From NCBI RefSeq assembly GCF_012689525.1, contig NZ_CP051515.1, positions 744,001 through 808,000 of the forward strand: a stretch of 64,000 nucleotides of DNA, read 5' to 3'. Below are positions 9,240 to 17,392 of this stretch, in pieces. The notes below the pieces were generated by a model that was given only the letters and a program-made list of their open reading frames with translations, did no database searches and was not told the DNA's origin. This stretch comes from Paraburkholderia aromaticivorans. Its GTDB lineage: Bacteria > Pseudomonadota > Gammaproteobacteria > Burkholderiales > Burkholderiaceae. The position numbers were made by a program, and so were the translations under genes. Every line of letters starts with the position of its first letter. The first letter of the stretch is position 1.

Positions 9240-9917
9240 ATGAACCCTTATATCGTCGCTCACATGATGTCCTCGCTCGACGGCCGCAGCCTGACGGACG
9301 GCTGGCACCTCGACTACGCCTCGGACCTGTACGAAAGCACGGCAGCCACTTTCGAAGCCGACGGCTGGATCTGCGGGCGCGTCACCATGCAGGAGATTGC
9401 GCACGGCACGGATTATCCGAAAGGGCTCGCCAAGGGCGCCGTGCCTCGCACCGATCACTTTGTCGAGCGCAAAGCGGATCAGTACGCGATTTCAATCGAT
9501 CCGCAGGGCCGTGTGGCGTGGAAGAGCAACGCCGCGCTCAAGTCGCACGTGATCGAAGCGCTGACCGAACAGGTTGCCGACGACTACCTCGCTTATCTGC
9601 AATCGATCGGCGTGTCATATGTATTCGGTGACAAGACCGAGATCGATCTCGACAAGGTGGTGCAAACACTGGCGCGTGAACTCGGTGTGAAGAAGCTGAT
9701 CGTGGAGGGCGGTTCGCATGTGAGCGGCGCGTTCGTGAACGCGGGTCTCGTCGACGAAGTGAGCGTGCTGATTTTGCCGCTAGTGGATGGCCGCAGCGAA
9801 CATGCTTCCTCGTTCGAAGTGGCGATGGAGAAGTGGCAAGCGCCCGCGTATCTGAAGCTCACGTCCGTTGAACAAAAGGAACAGGGTGCAGTGTGGCTGC
9901 GTTATACGAAGGCCTGA
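9240..9917 (+). CDS. Dihydrofolate reductase/RibD C-terminal-domain family reductase
   Basis: A 225-residue protein with the fold of the reductase half of RibD. It has an N-terminal strand with MMSSLDGRSLTDGW, a middle WICGRVTMQE segment, and the NADPH-site region LGVKKLIVEGGSHVSGAFVNAGLVDEVSVLILPLV. It would be a cytoplasmic NADPH-dependent reductase. No riboflavin genes are nearby, so it is more likely a detoxifying or general reductase than a vitamin enzyme. AGGAGG-like GGAGG upstream supports the start. Confidence 0.82.
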   Translation: MNPYIVAHMMSSLDGRSLTDGWHLDYASDLYESTAATFEADGWICGRVTMQEIAHGTDYPKGLAKGAVPRTDHFVERKADQYAISIDPQGRVAWKSNAALKSHVIEALTEQVADDYLAYLQSIGVSYVFGDKTEIDLDKVVQTLARELGVKKLIVEGGSHVSGAFVNAGLVDEVSVLILPLVDGRSEHASSFEVAMEKWQAPAYLKLTSVEQKEQGAVWLRYTKA

Positions 9918-9925
9918 AAAGCAAA

Positions 9926-9957
9926 CGGCAGAGTGGGATCGAATTCCAACTCTGCCG
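9926..9957 (-). terminator. Hairpin between two convergent genes
   Basis: A 9-bp stem (CGGCAGAGT pairing with ACTCTGCCG) extended by a few inner pairs. On the minus strand it is followed by a T-rich stretch (TTTGCTTTTC), so it fits an intrinsic terminator for the DUF4410 gene. It may also stop the plus-strand gene ending at 9917. Confidence 0.6.
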
Positions 9958-10003
9958 CGCGCTGTTCACGACCGCTGCGGTTCAACGAACCGGCGATGCG
10001 TTA

Positions 10004-10771
10004 TCAGCCTTTGGTGTGCTCCGTCGAGAGCCAGCCGCCGCTTACGCCGATCTCGCCAACCTGCTTGGCCACCGCATCGGCGAGGCGCTTCGCGTCCGCT
10101 GACACACCGGCGCGTTTGGTTTCGGATACGGCGTGCAAGCCGCCACCCAGCGCCGCCGAGGTCGCGATACTGCCGGCCGCCGCGCCCACGCCCGCCGTCT
10201 CGGCCATTCCCGGCGCCTTGCCGCTGTCGGCGTTGGCGGTGAAGGTTTGCACCAGACGCGGCGTGCCGCCCGCAGGCTTATACAGAATCTGCACCGAGCT
10301 GCTTACCTGACTCTTGCCCGCACCGAGGCCGATCAACATGCGGCGACGGCGATTGCCCGAGTCGATCGTATCGAAGCTGCCTTGCACGAGTAGCACATTC
10401 TGATCGGCGGGTGCGGGGATGTCCGAGCGGATCGCACGCAGACCCATCGACTGCAATTGATGCACGATTTCGTTGGCGACCTGTTCGCGGACTTCGGCGG
10501 CATCGGCGGCCTGCTTTTGCGCGGCGGACGAACCTTCGAGTTGCGTCTTCACTTTCTGCATCATGCCGCCGTCCAGTTTGACCTGGTCCGGATTGGCGTC
10601 GAAGGTGTAGACATAGATGTTGTCCGGGCGCACCTGGACCGGCGTGCTCGCCGTGCTTGCATCCTTGATGCTGCTACCGGCGCAACCGGTCAGCAGCGCG
10701 CTGCAGCAGACCATCGTCACGCAGGCCAAACGGGCGGCATTTTTCCTGAGGAATTTCACTGAAGTCAACAT
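10004..10771 (-). CDS. DUF4410-type lipoprotein
   Basis: A 255-residue predicted outer-membrane or periplasmic lipoprotein. A long basic N-terminus leads into a hydrophobic stretch and lipobox LTGC around residue 30. The mature part has the DUF4410 pattern: DNIYVYTFD near the start, EVREQVANEIVHQLQSMGLRA, then VQGSFDTIDSGNRRRRMLIGLGAG. A Gly/Ala-rich segment near residues 200-225 may be membrane-associated. The start is set at ATG 10771 behind an AGGATC ribosome site. Function unknown. Confidence 0.8.
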   Translation of the reverse strand: MLTSVKFLRKNAARLACVTMVCCSALLTGCAGSSIKDASTASTPVQVRPDNIYVYTFDANPDQVKLDGGMMQKVKTQLEGSSAAQKQAADAAEVREQVANEIVHQLQSMGLRAIRSDIPAPADQNVLLVQGSFDTIDSGNRRRRMLIGLGAGKSQVSSSVQILYKPAGGTPRLVQTFTANADSGKAPGMAETAGVGAAAGSIATSAALGGGLHAVSETKRAGVSADAKRLADAVAKQVGEIGVSGGWLSTEHTKG

Positions 10772-11132
10772 GTTGATCCTGTCGTCGGCACGCGGTGCCG
10801 GAATGTTCGAACGGTTCTCTCGATGATCGGGCAACCGGAGGATCGTTGATCATCGGCGAAACGTCTCGCACGTAAAGCACCCTTGATCTCATGCGTTCTG
10901 TTTCGTACGCACCGGCAGCGAAACGAAGTATGGGCGCGTGACTTTCCGAACTCCATTCAACAATTATTTCGTCCTATGTCATGGCGCGAAGCGGCGTCGC
11001 GTGGGGCTTTCGCGTGTCGCGAAAGTCAGCGGACGTGGCGGGAAAAGGGCGGATGTGCGGAAGGGGATCGACCGCGTCGGCAAGCGGCGTAAGGTTGTGC
11101 AACAGCGCGTGTGACGCCGTGTATATCGGCCA
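10772..11132. other. Gap without recognised gene
   Basis: It holds the presumed promoter of the DUF4410 lipoprotein gene. I see no convincing coding sequence, RNA or repeat in the rest. Confidence 0.5.
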
Positions 11133-11216
11133 TCAGTTCAAGGCGAGCCTAATGATGCAGCCAAGGACAAAAACCAATAGGACGGCGGCAACGGCCATGT
11201 TCAGCGGGTAGCGCAT
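11133..11216 (-). CDS. Candidate 27-residue hydrophobic membrane peptide
   Basis: A small open frame reading MRYPLN followed by about 16 hydrophobic residues (MAVAAVLLVFVLGCIIRLAL) and a stop. It would form one transmembrane helix with a positive N-terminus. A weak GGTGAAG ribosome-site-like sequence precedes the ATG. It sits in a roughly 780-bp gap with no other gene. No family is recognised and there is no expression evidence, so this is a candidate only. Confidence 0.3.
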   Translation of the reverse strand: MRYPLNMAVAAVLLVFVLGCIIRLALN

Positions 11217-11555
11217 TCTTCACCAGGGCACCAGTGTTGCAGTGCTCATATCCTAATCACCTGACGGAAGATGAGAAGTGGTCAGTGAAGCGGCAATGTG
11301 GGAAAGCTAACGCAGCATGCTGAATGGTTAGACAGGGTGCAAGCGGGAGCGCTTCCAATCGGAAACGCCTCCGTAGAAGTTGCCACGCGCTTGTTGTCCG
11401 GCGGAAAAAACGCCCGCGCGCGAAGCGCACCAGCGTGCGTGTCGAGGGGTCACTCGGCTGGCGAGCCACGCGACGGTGAAGCACGGCATAGACCGATCAC
11501 GTCGTACATGTGCCGGCGTGCCGGCGAGACTTGCGCCGCGCCGCCATCGCGAGAA
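11217..11555. other. Gap without recognised gene
   Basis: Nothing recognisable: no convincing coding sequence, no tRNA fold, no repeat array. Confidence 0.45.
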
Positions 11556-12005
11556 TTACTGCGCCTGAGCCGGCGGCGGCATCCCGTCCGGGCCGCCGTG
11601 CGGTGCCTTGTTCGCGGCGGCGAGATCTTCCGACAGACTGGTGCGCAGCGTCGCGATCGCCTGATCGGGATTGGCGGGCTTCAACTGCTCGCGAGCCAGA
11701 GAGTCATACACGTAGTGACGCAGCATCGGATCCTGGGTCTTGTTCAGCACGTCGTGATACACGGCGATGATTTCGCCTTGATGTCCGCTCATGGCATACA
11801 GACGGCGCAACTGTTCCAGATCGTTGATCACCGCGAAGCCGGGGCCCATCGGCCCCATCCGGGCATGCGGCGACGGCCCGTCGCCGCGTGGCGGCTCGCC
11901 GTGCGACTGAGGGCCCGCGGGCGGCGGTGCTTCCTGGGCAAACGCGGCCGTCGCGGCCAGAGTCAGAACGGCGCTCAGCGCCGCGCTCAAGATTGATTTT
12001 TTCAT
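11556..12005 (-). CDS. Secreted hypothetical protein
   Basis: A 149-residue protein with a clear signal peptide (MKKSILSAALSAVLTLAATAAFA, cut about residue 23). A Pro/Gly/His/Met-rich low-complexity stretch follows (about residues 25-57), then a helical region with VINDLEQLRRLYAMSGHQGEIIAVYHDVLNKTQDP...REQLKPANPDQAIATLR. The Met/His-rich stretch resembles that of some periplasmic metal-handling proteins, but this is only compositional. Family not recognised. Confidence 0.68.
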   Translation of the reverse strand: MKKSILSAALSAVLTLAATAAFAQEAPPPAGPQSHGEPPRGDGPSPHARMGPMGPGFAVINDLEQLRRLYAMSGHQGEIIAVYHDVLNKTQDPMLRHYVYDSLAREQLKPANPDQAIATLRTSLSEDLAAANKAPHGGPDGMPPPAQAQ

Positions 12006-12356
12006 GAACTCGCTCCCATCGAGACAGGGCCGGCGCTACAGCGCGCCGGCACATGAGCAACGATAGTCGACATGCCGGTTCGTAGGGTTACTGATGCCGC
12101 CTTGTAACTTACCGCGCCTTCCATGTTGCGCGGCCGGTGCCCGACAAGCGCCGTCGAGGGCGCCGCGTGAGCCAGGGTGTGCCCGCTGGCGCATTGTTTC
12201 CGGATGGCGCATGATTAAGCGATGTGCCGTCCGACCCCAGAACCAGCGCGTTCCTGCGGACGCACGGCGCACGCGACGCCGCCAGTGCATGCGTCACCGA
12301 AACACAACGCGGCGATGCACCGCCGGCGAGTATTCAACCGTTAAGGAGGATTTCGC
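12006..12356. other. Divergent promoter region, no recognised gene
   Basis: It separates two divergent genes and must hold both promoters. A clear AAGGAGG ribosome site lies at its right end, before the phasin-like gene. Nothing else is recognised. Confidence 0.5.
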
Positions 12357-12782
12357 ATGGACCGACCTGACGCCGCCAATCCGTTTGGCGATTTCACCAA
12401 AATGCTGGAGCAGTTCAAGCTCCCCGGCTTCGACGTACCCGCCATCATGGAAGCGCGACGCAAGGACGTGGAAGCACTGGTTCAGGCGAATCAGACTGCT
12501 TTCCAGGGGATGCAGTCGCTTGCGCAGAAACAGGCCGACATGTTGCGCTCGACCTTGGGCGAATTGCAGTCACTGACGGGCCAGTTGTCGGCCGGCGGTG
12601 CCGCGCCTTCGGGCAAAGCTGCCGAGTTGATCCAGCAAAGTCTGCACAAGTCGCTTGCCGATATGCAGCAACTGGCGCAAGCGGCGTATCAGACGCAAGC
12701 TGAGTCGTATGCGGTGATCGCAAAACGCGTAGAGGAAAACGTGCAGGAGCTTAAATCGCTTTTGCAGCAGCAGAAAAAGTAA
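12357..12782 (+). CDS. Phasin-family-like protein
   Basis: A 141-residue, almost wholly helical protein without a signal peptide: NPFGDFTKMLEQFKLPGFDVPAIMEARRKDVEALVQANQTAFQGMQ is the typical opening of phasin-type proteins, and Gln/Ala-rich amphipathic helices follow to the end. Phasins coat polyhydroxyalkanoate granules. No PHA synthase is near, so function is inferred from the pattern alone. AAGGAGG upstream supports the start, and a strong terminator follows. Confidence 0.78.
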   Translation: MDRPDAANPFGDFTKMLEQFKLPGFDVPAIMEARRKDVEALVQANQTAFQGMQSLAQKQADMLRSTLGELQSLTGQLSAGGAAPSGKAAELIQQSLHKSLADMQQLAQAAYQTQAESYAVIAKRVEENVQELKSLLQQQKK

Positions 12783-12830
12783 CGGGCGTTGATGCGTTGA
12801 ATCGCTAACGCGTTACGTTCAGAAGACCGA

Positions 12831-12869
12831 TGCCGCGGATGACCTTCGAGTTATCCGCGGCATTTTTTT
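12831..12869 (+). terminator. Intrinsic terminator of the phasin-like gene
   Basis: Ten-base-pair stem TGCCGCGGAT / ATCCGCGGCA with a 12-base loop followed by seven T residues. Confidence 0.88.
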
Positions 12870-13354
12870 GTTCTGCGAATCACGATTACCGCATCGATTA
12901 TCTCTTCATACGAAAAGTCTTTTAGGGTGTTGTATTGTCGGACAAAAACCCGCATTTTCCTTGATCTTTTCAGCGTCTGCTTACATTCACTGCGCAATGC
13001 TGCGCGCATGAATTTTTTTCTGCTTCGGCCTTGGGCGGTGCGCTTCACTGTTCGCTTTAAACGAGCCGCGAAGCAAAAACGCGCGCTCAAGCGCCGCCCC
13101 TTGGTGATCTGGTCCTGAAATATCAAACAGACCCAAACGACGCCGCGCGGCGTAAGGGTTTAAATCCCTCCGCAAACGATTGGCGCGCATCGTCGCGACG
13201 GCTAAAGTTTCGCGTCACCACTCCGTAGACGCATTCACGCAGCCCGACCAGTGTGAATGCAGCACGGCACCACCGGCGAAGCGTGCGCCCCTAGTTTCCC
13301 GTTCGTGATCGGCTCGATGCCAGGTCACGAGCGTTTCACCTCGAAGGAACTCAC
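12870..13354. other. Relatively AT-rich gap without recognised gene
   Basis: The left half (about 12870-13130) is visibly richer in A/T than its surroundings. A palindrome ACGCCGCGCGGCGT lies near 13139-13153. Open frames here are short, basic and lack ribosome sites. An sRNA is possible but not shown. Confidence 0.4.
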
Positions 13355-13813
13355 TTGAAACCGATGCTCTATTCCCGCATTGCTCGCGCAATGCTCGGGG
13401 CAAGCTGCGCGCTGACGTTTGCCGCGCACGCGACGCTCGGCCAGAACGTCAGCACCGTTGACGGCGATCAGTCCCGCTTGCGCGCGGTGGCCCACACGGC
13501 CACTACGCAAAGCGCGTATTCGGTACACCTGATGACGCTGCCGTCCGGCACGCTGGTGCGCGAGTACGTCGCGCCCAACGGCATCGTGTTCGGCGTCGCG
13601 TGGGAAGGGCCGACGCTGCCGGATCTGAAATCCGTGCTGGGGACTTCATTCGACGTGTATGTCGCCGCCACCGCGACGCGCCGCGGTACGCCGCTCGCGG
13701 TTTCCAGCAGCGACCTGGTCGTGTACTCCGGCGGGCATCTGCGTGCGTTCTCCGGTCATGCCTATCTGCCGCAAGCGGTGCCCGCGGGCGTCGATGTCAG
13801 CGTCATTCAATAA
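13355..13813 (+). CDS. DUF2844-type secreted protein
   Basis: A 152-residue exported protein with a signal peptide (about residues 1-29). The mature part carries the DUF2844 pattern: YSVHLMTLPSGTLVREYVAPNGIVFGVAWEGPTLPDL and later FSGHAYLPQAVP. The start is decided by the ribosome site AAGGAA at 13344-13349: TTG 13355 is spaced 5 bases from it, whereas ATG 13364 is 14 bases away. It is followed after 11 bp by the DUF3443 gene; the two families occur as a pair in Burkholderiaceae. Function unknown. Confidence 0.82.
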   Translation: MKPMLYSRIARAMLGASCALTFAAHATLGQNVSTVDGDQSRLRAVAHTATTQSAYSVHLMTLPSGTLVREYVAPNGIVFGVAWEGPTLPDLKSVLGTSFDVYVAATATRRGTPLAVSSSDLVVYSGGHLRAFSGHAYLPQAVPAGVDVSVIQ

Positions 13814-13824
13814 CGGAGCGCACC

Positions 13825-15102
13825 ATGCGCCTTACGTCTTCGTTCAAAAGTTTGCTGTGCGCGGCGCTGCTCGCGTTGCTTGTCAGTGCCTGCGGCGGCG
13901 GGGGCGGCGGCTCTAGCGGTTCGGGCAGCGCGGCCGGCACCAACGGTTCGACCAGTGCCTCGTCCGGTCCCTCCGTGGTCAACACCTCGCCGCTGTCGCA
14001 GGCGCTGGCCGCGAACGCGGTGCGCGTGACGGTCGATTCCGGCGTGAGCAATGTGCCGAACATGCCGTTCGTCAGCCTCACGATCTGCGTGCCGGGCACG
14101 ACGCAATGTCAAACCGTCGACCATGTGCTGGTCGATACCGGATCGTGGGGCGTGCGCCTCTTCGCGTCCCAACTGCCTGCTTCGATGGCGCTGCCGCAAC
14201 AGAAAGACGCATCGGGCCATCTGGTGGCCGAATGCATGCAGTTTTTCGACGGCTACACGTGGGGCCCGGTCAAGCTCGCCGACTTGCAGATTGCCGGCGA
14301 AAAAGCCGCGTCGCTGCCGATCCAGATGATCGACCCGAACTACGCAACGCTGCCCGCCGATTGCGCGAACTTCGGCGCGGCGCGCAACACGCCGGCCACG
14401 TTGCAGGCCAACGGCGTTCTCGGCATCGGCGTATTCAAGCACGATTGCGGCGCGAACTGCGTGCAGCAGGCGCTGGCCGGCACGTACTACGGCTGCAGCG
14501 GCGCGACATGCACGTCGATTCCACTCGCCGAAGAACTGCAGGTGGCCAATCCGATTCCCTACTTCACCACCGACAACAACGGTTCGATGCTGAGCCTGCC
14601 GACGGTATCAGGCGCCGCGCAGTCGGTCGCCGGGCAACTGATATTCGGCATCGGCACGCAGACCAACAATACGCTGGGCGGCGCGCAGGTGATCGGCGTG
14701 AGTCCGTCGAATGGCACCTTCACGACCGTGCAGAACGGCACCACGTATTCGCGCAGTATTCTGGACAGCGGCTCGACCGGCCTGTTCTTCCAGACCAGCG
14801 CATTGCCGGTCTGCGCGAGTCCGAACAGTTCGTACTACTGCCCGGTATCGACTGAGCAACTGAGCGCGATGATCGAGGGCGTGAACGGCACCACGAGCGC
14901 GGTGAATTTCAGCGTCGGCAATGCCACGACGATTGCCCAGACGTATAGCGGCGATTCGGCGTTGCCGCTGCTGGCGGGACCGGCTTTTGTCCAGTCCGCG
15001 ATCTTCGACTGGGGTTTGCCGTTTTTCTACGGCCGCAATGTGTACGCCGCCGTCGAGCAGCAGCCGACGCCCGGCGGCATGGGACCTTACGTCGCGTATT
15101 GA
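13825..15102 (+). CDS. DUF3443-type lipoprotein with aspartic-protease-like motifs
   Basis: A 425-residue protein with a lipoprotein signal (lipobox VSAC near residue 24) and a Gly/Ser-rich linker. Two motifs look like the paired active-site loops of pepsin-like aspartic proteases: VDTGSWGVR with Asp104 and LDSGSTGLF with Asp314. Cysteines are numerous and probably form disulfides. DUF3443 is the family I assign; protease activity is inferred from the motifs, not established. It probably acts at the outer membrane together with the DUF2844 partner upstream. Confidence 0.82.
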   Translation: MRLTSSFKSLLCAALLALLVSACGGGGGGSSGSGSAAGTNGSTSASSGPSVVNTSPLSQALAANAVRVTVDSGVSNVPNMPFVSLTICVPGTTQCQTVDHVLVDTGSWGVRLFASQLPASMALPQQKDASGHLVAECMQFFDGYTWGPVKLADLQIAGEKAASLPIQMIDPNYATLPADCANFGAARNTPATLQANGVLGIGVFKHDCGANCVQQALAGTYYGCSGATCTSIPLAEELQVANPIPYFTTDNNGSMLSLPTVSGAAQSVAGQLIFGIGTQTNNTLGGAQVIGVSPSNGTFTTVQNGTTYSRSILDSGSTGLFFQTSALPVCASPNSSYYCPVSTEQLSAMIEGVNGTTSAVNFSVGNATTIAQTYSGDSALPLLAGPAFVQSAIFDWGLPFFYGRNVYAAVEQQPTPGGMGPYVAY

Positions 15103-15144
15103 GCGGGACAACCGACGCTGGCGGGATTCGCCGGATGTGACAAC

Positions 15145-15176
15145 GGGCCGCGACGGAACATCTTCCGTCGCGGCCC
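15145..15176. terminator. Hairpin between convergent genes
   Basis: A 13-bp stem (GGGCCGCGACGGA / TCCGTCGCGGCCC) with a 6-base loop, between the DUF3443 and glycosyltransferase genes. No good T run on either side, so it may work as a bidirectional, non-canonical terminator. Confidence 0.5.
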
Positions 15177-15200
15177 GTCCGTTTGATGCGGTCGAATGGC

Positions 15201-17042
15201 TTACTTTTTGCCGAGACCGTTCAGCAACGTCAACACGCCTTCGCCGAATGCTTCGGGGCGTCCCTCGAAGATACGTTCGACCGCTTTCCCGTCGATGAGG
15301 CGCCGGCGCAGCGCTTCGCGCTCGTCGTGCTGTTCGGCGAGCCGGGCGGCGGCGCGCACGTAGTCGTCGGTCGAGTGAGCCGTCAGCCATGACGGCAGAC
15401 CAGCGCGTTCGAAGAGGCCGCTGTCAATATGCTCGAACACTTCACGCCCGCACAGGTTGACGCCGGGCAGGCCCATCGTGAACGAATCGACGATACCGTT
15501 GGTGTTGCCGAACGGGAACGGGCTCACGAACATGTCCATCGTGTTGAGGATCTTCAGATAATCGGGGTAGCTGAGCGAGCCGTAGACATCCACGTTCGAT
15601 TCCGGCAGCGTCACGTAGATCGACTTTCTGACGTACGCGAGATCGATGCTTTCGCTCCAGCATGTCATGAAATGGAATTTGACCGGCACGCGCGCGGTGT
15701 GAACGATCGCCTTGCACGTCTCGAGAAAGTGCGGATTGATCTTCATCGCGCTGGCCGTCACGCCGATGTTGATGACGTCGCCGCGCTCGGGAACGGACGG
15801 CACCACGTTGGTAAGCAGTTTCGACGGCACGTACGGTTGGCCGTCCTTCGGCAGACGCAGCATTTTTTCGCTGAAGCATGCCGGGTCGCCGACGAAATCG
15901 TCCTCGACGCTCACGTAGTCCATATGCGCCGCGTGCATCGTGGCAGGATGGCCGAGGCCCGCGATCTGCAGCGGCGCGACCCGCAGGTTCGACAGAAAGA
16001 TCGTGTGCGAGAACATGCCGACGCTCGGCATATAGAGCACGTCCGGCTTTTCGCGCGTGGCGAATTCCTGGATCTGACGGATGCAGTCGCCGACATATTC
16101 CGGATGCTCGAATTCGACTAAGCGGTCGAAAATCGCGCGTCCCGCTTCGTCCACGTGCTGCGCCTCGCCGAACGCGACGACTTCGAAATGCTGGCGCGCG
16201 GCGAGCAGGGTGCGTGAATGGGTTCGATAGATCGAGTGACCGCCCGAGAACCATTCGAGCACCACGAGCATCACCGGTTTGCGTCCTTTGATTCGCTTGC
16301 GGGCGACCCCAGCCTCGTGGCCCAGCAGGCCGAGCGTGTCCAGCTTCTTGCGCACCAGCCTGTTGATGCTGCGCTTGATCGCATGCCGGTTGGGCGATGT
16401 CGAATAACTGCAATGCATGTAGGCGCCGCATACGGCGGCGGTCGGCAAGTCGTCGAGGTCTTCGATGGTGTCGAGCGCGCCCGGCAACCATTCCAGCAGA
16501 CGTTCGCGCTTTTCGTGCGCGGCGGGCGAGATGTGCACGGCCGCGCTGACCATGGAAACGCCGAGGCTCGTCGCAAGCACCGGGTCGCGCCGATGCAGGT
16601 CGGCGAAATCGATATCGTATTGCGAGCCCGAGGTGTAGAGCACGAGTTGCTTGCGGGTCAATATAGCGCGCGCGTCATCGCTGTCCTGCACGGTTTCGAG
16701 GAGCTTGCGCACGATGTGATCCGTCGATCCATACGATGTCACGGCGAAGATCATGTCGATCCACGGGCGCCCCCAGAACATGATGTTCATCTTTTCCGCT
16801 TCGAGCGGATACTCGGGGGCGGAAAGGAGCGTTGTGAAACCGTCGGCGATGCGCTGCAAGGTGTCCAGCGATTTTTCGTCGCTGGGTGAGTTCGGCGTGC
16901 TGCGGGCGAAATATTCAGCGCCGAGCCTGCCGCGCTTGCCGGAAAGCGTCTTGAGTAGTGTGCAGAATTCCTCGTGCGCGGCATCGTAGTCACGGGACTG
17001 GATCTGGGATTCGAAACGATCGAGGGAAAATTCGGTGCTCAT
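15201..17042 (-). CDS. HMW1C-family cytoplasmic N-glycosyltransferase (GT41-like)
   Basis: A 613-residue soluble protein, close to the roughly 620 residues of the Actinobacillus/Haemophilus HMW1C enzymes. It matches that family along its length: an all-helical N-terminal domain, GHSIYRTHS, GHPATMHAAHMDYVSVEDDFVGDPACFSE, VINIGVTASAMKINPHFLE with a conserved Lys, and NPFPFGNTNG-like SPFPFGNTNGIVDSFTMGLPGV. Known members transfer glucose or galactose from UDP-sugar to Asn in NX(S/T) sites of adhesins in the cytoplasm. No two-partner adhesin or other substrate is adjacent. ATG 17042 is chosen by family length; an ATG 14 codons upstream is an alternative. Confidence 0.88.
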   Translation of the reverse strand: MSTEFSLDRFESQIQSRDYDAAHEEFCTLLKTLSGKRGRLGAEYFARSTPNSPSDEKSLDTLQRIADGFTTLLSAPEYPLEAEKMNIMFWGRPWIDMIFAVTSYGSTDHIVRKLLETVQDSDDARAILTRKQLVLYTSGSQYDIDFADLHRRDPVLATSLGVSMVSAAVHISPAAHEKRERLLEWLPGALDTIEDLDDLPTAAVCGAYMHCSYSTSPNRHAIKRSINRLVRKKLDTLGLLGHEAGVARKRIKGRKPVMLVVLEWFSGGHSIYRTHSRTLLAARQHFEVVAFGEAQHVDEAGRAIFDRLVEFEHPEYVGDCIRQIQEFATREKPDVLYMPSVGMFSHTIFLSNLRVAPLQIAGLGHPATMHAAHMDYVSVEDDFVGDPACFSEKMLRLPKDGQPYVPSKLLTNVVPSVPERGDVINIGVTASAMKINPHFLETCKAIVHTARVPVKFHFMTCWSESIDLAYVRKSIYVTLPESNVDVYGSLSYPDYLKILNTMDMFVSPFPFGNTNGIVDSFTMGLPGVNLCGREVFEHIDSGLFERAGLPSWLTAHSTDDYVRAAARLAEQHDEREALRRRLIDGKAVERIFEGRPEAFGEGVLTLLNGLGKK

Positions 17043-17392
17043 GGCTTGGGTCGATGGTGAACGGCTTGCGGTGTTCCGCATGCGCGTTATGTTCAATGAC
17101 AGGGAGGCGGGCGGCGGGGCGTTTGCAACCCGTGGCGGGTTGTGACGCGTGATTCGAAGCACGGCGCGCCGACTGAGGGCGATGTGCGCGTGCTGCGTGT
17201 GTCGCCAACGGAATCCGATTGTCAAAGAATTCGACCGGGCTGCATCTAGGAAGAGTCTTATTTTGAGAAAGGGTTTTGCGAGAAATCGCGAGGGGGATCG
17301 TTCGGAGACCGGTAATCACGCGCGCTGAACATGTCAGGGATGCGGTTTTACGAGCCGATCCCAACCATGCCGGTTTGCTTCCGAAATACCGG

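Noticed and set aside
10981..11211. A 76-codon plus-strand frame in the gap after the DUF4410 gene
   Set aside because: No ribosome site, mixed composition, and no recognisable pattern; it overlaps the more plausible small membrane peptide on the other strand.
12851..13126. A 91-codon basic open frame on the minus strand in the AT-richer gap
   Set aside because: It begins with TTG without ribosome site, overlaps the phasin terminator, and has no recognisable domain.
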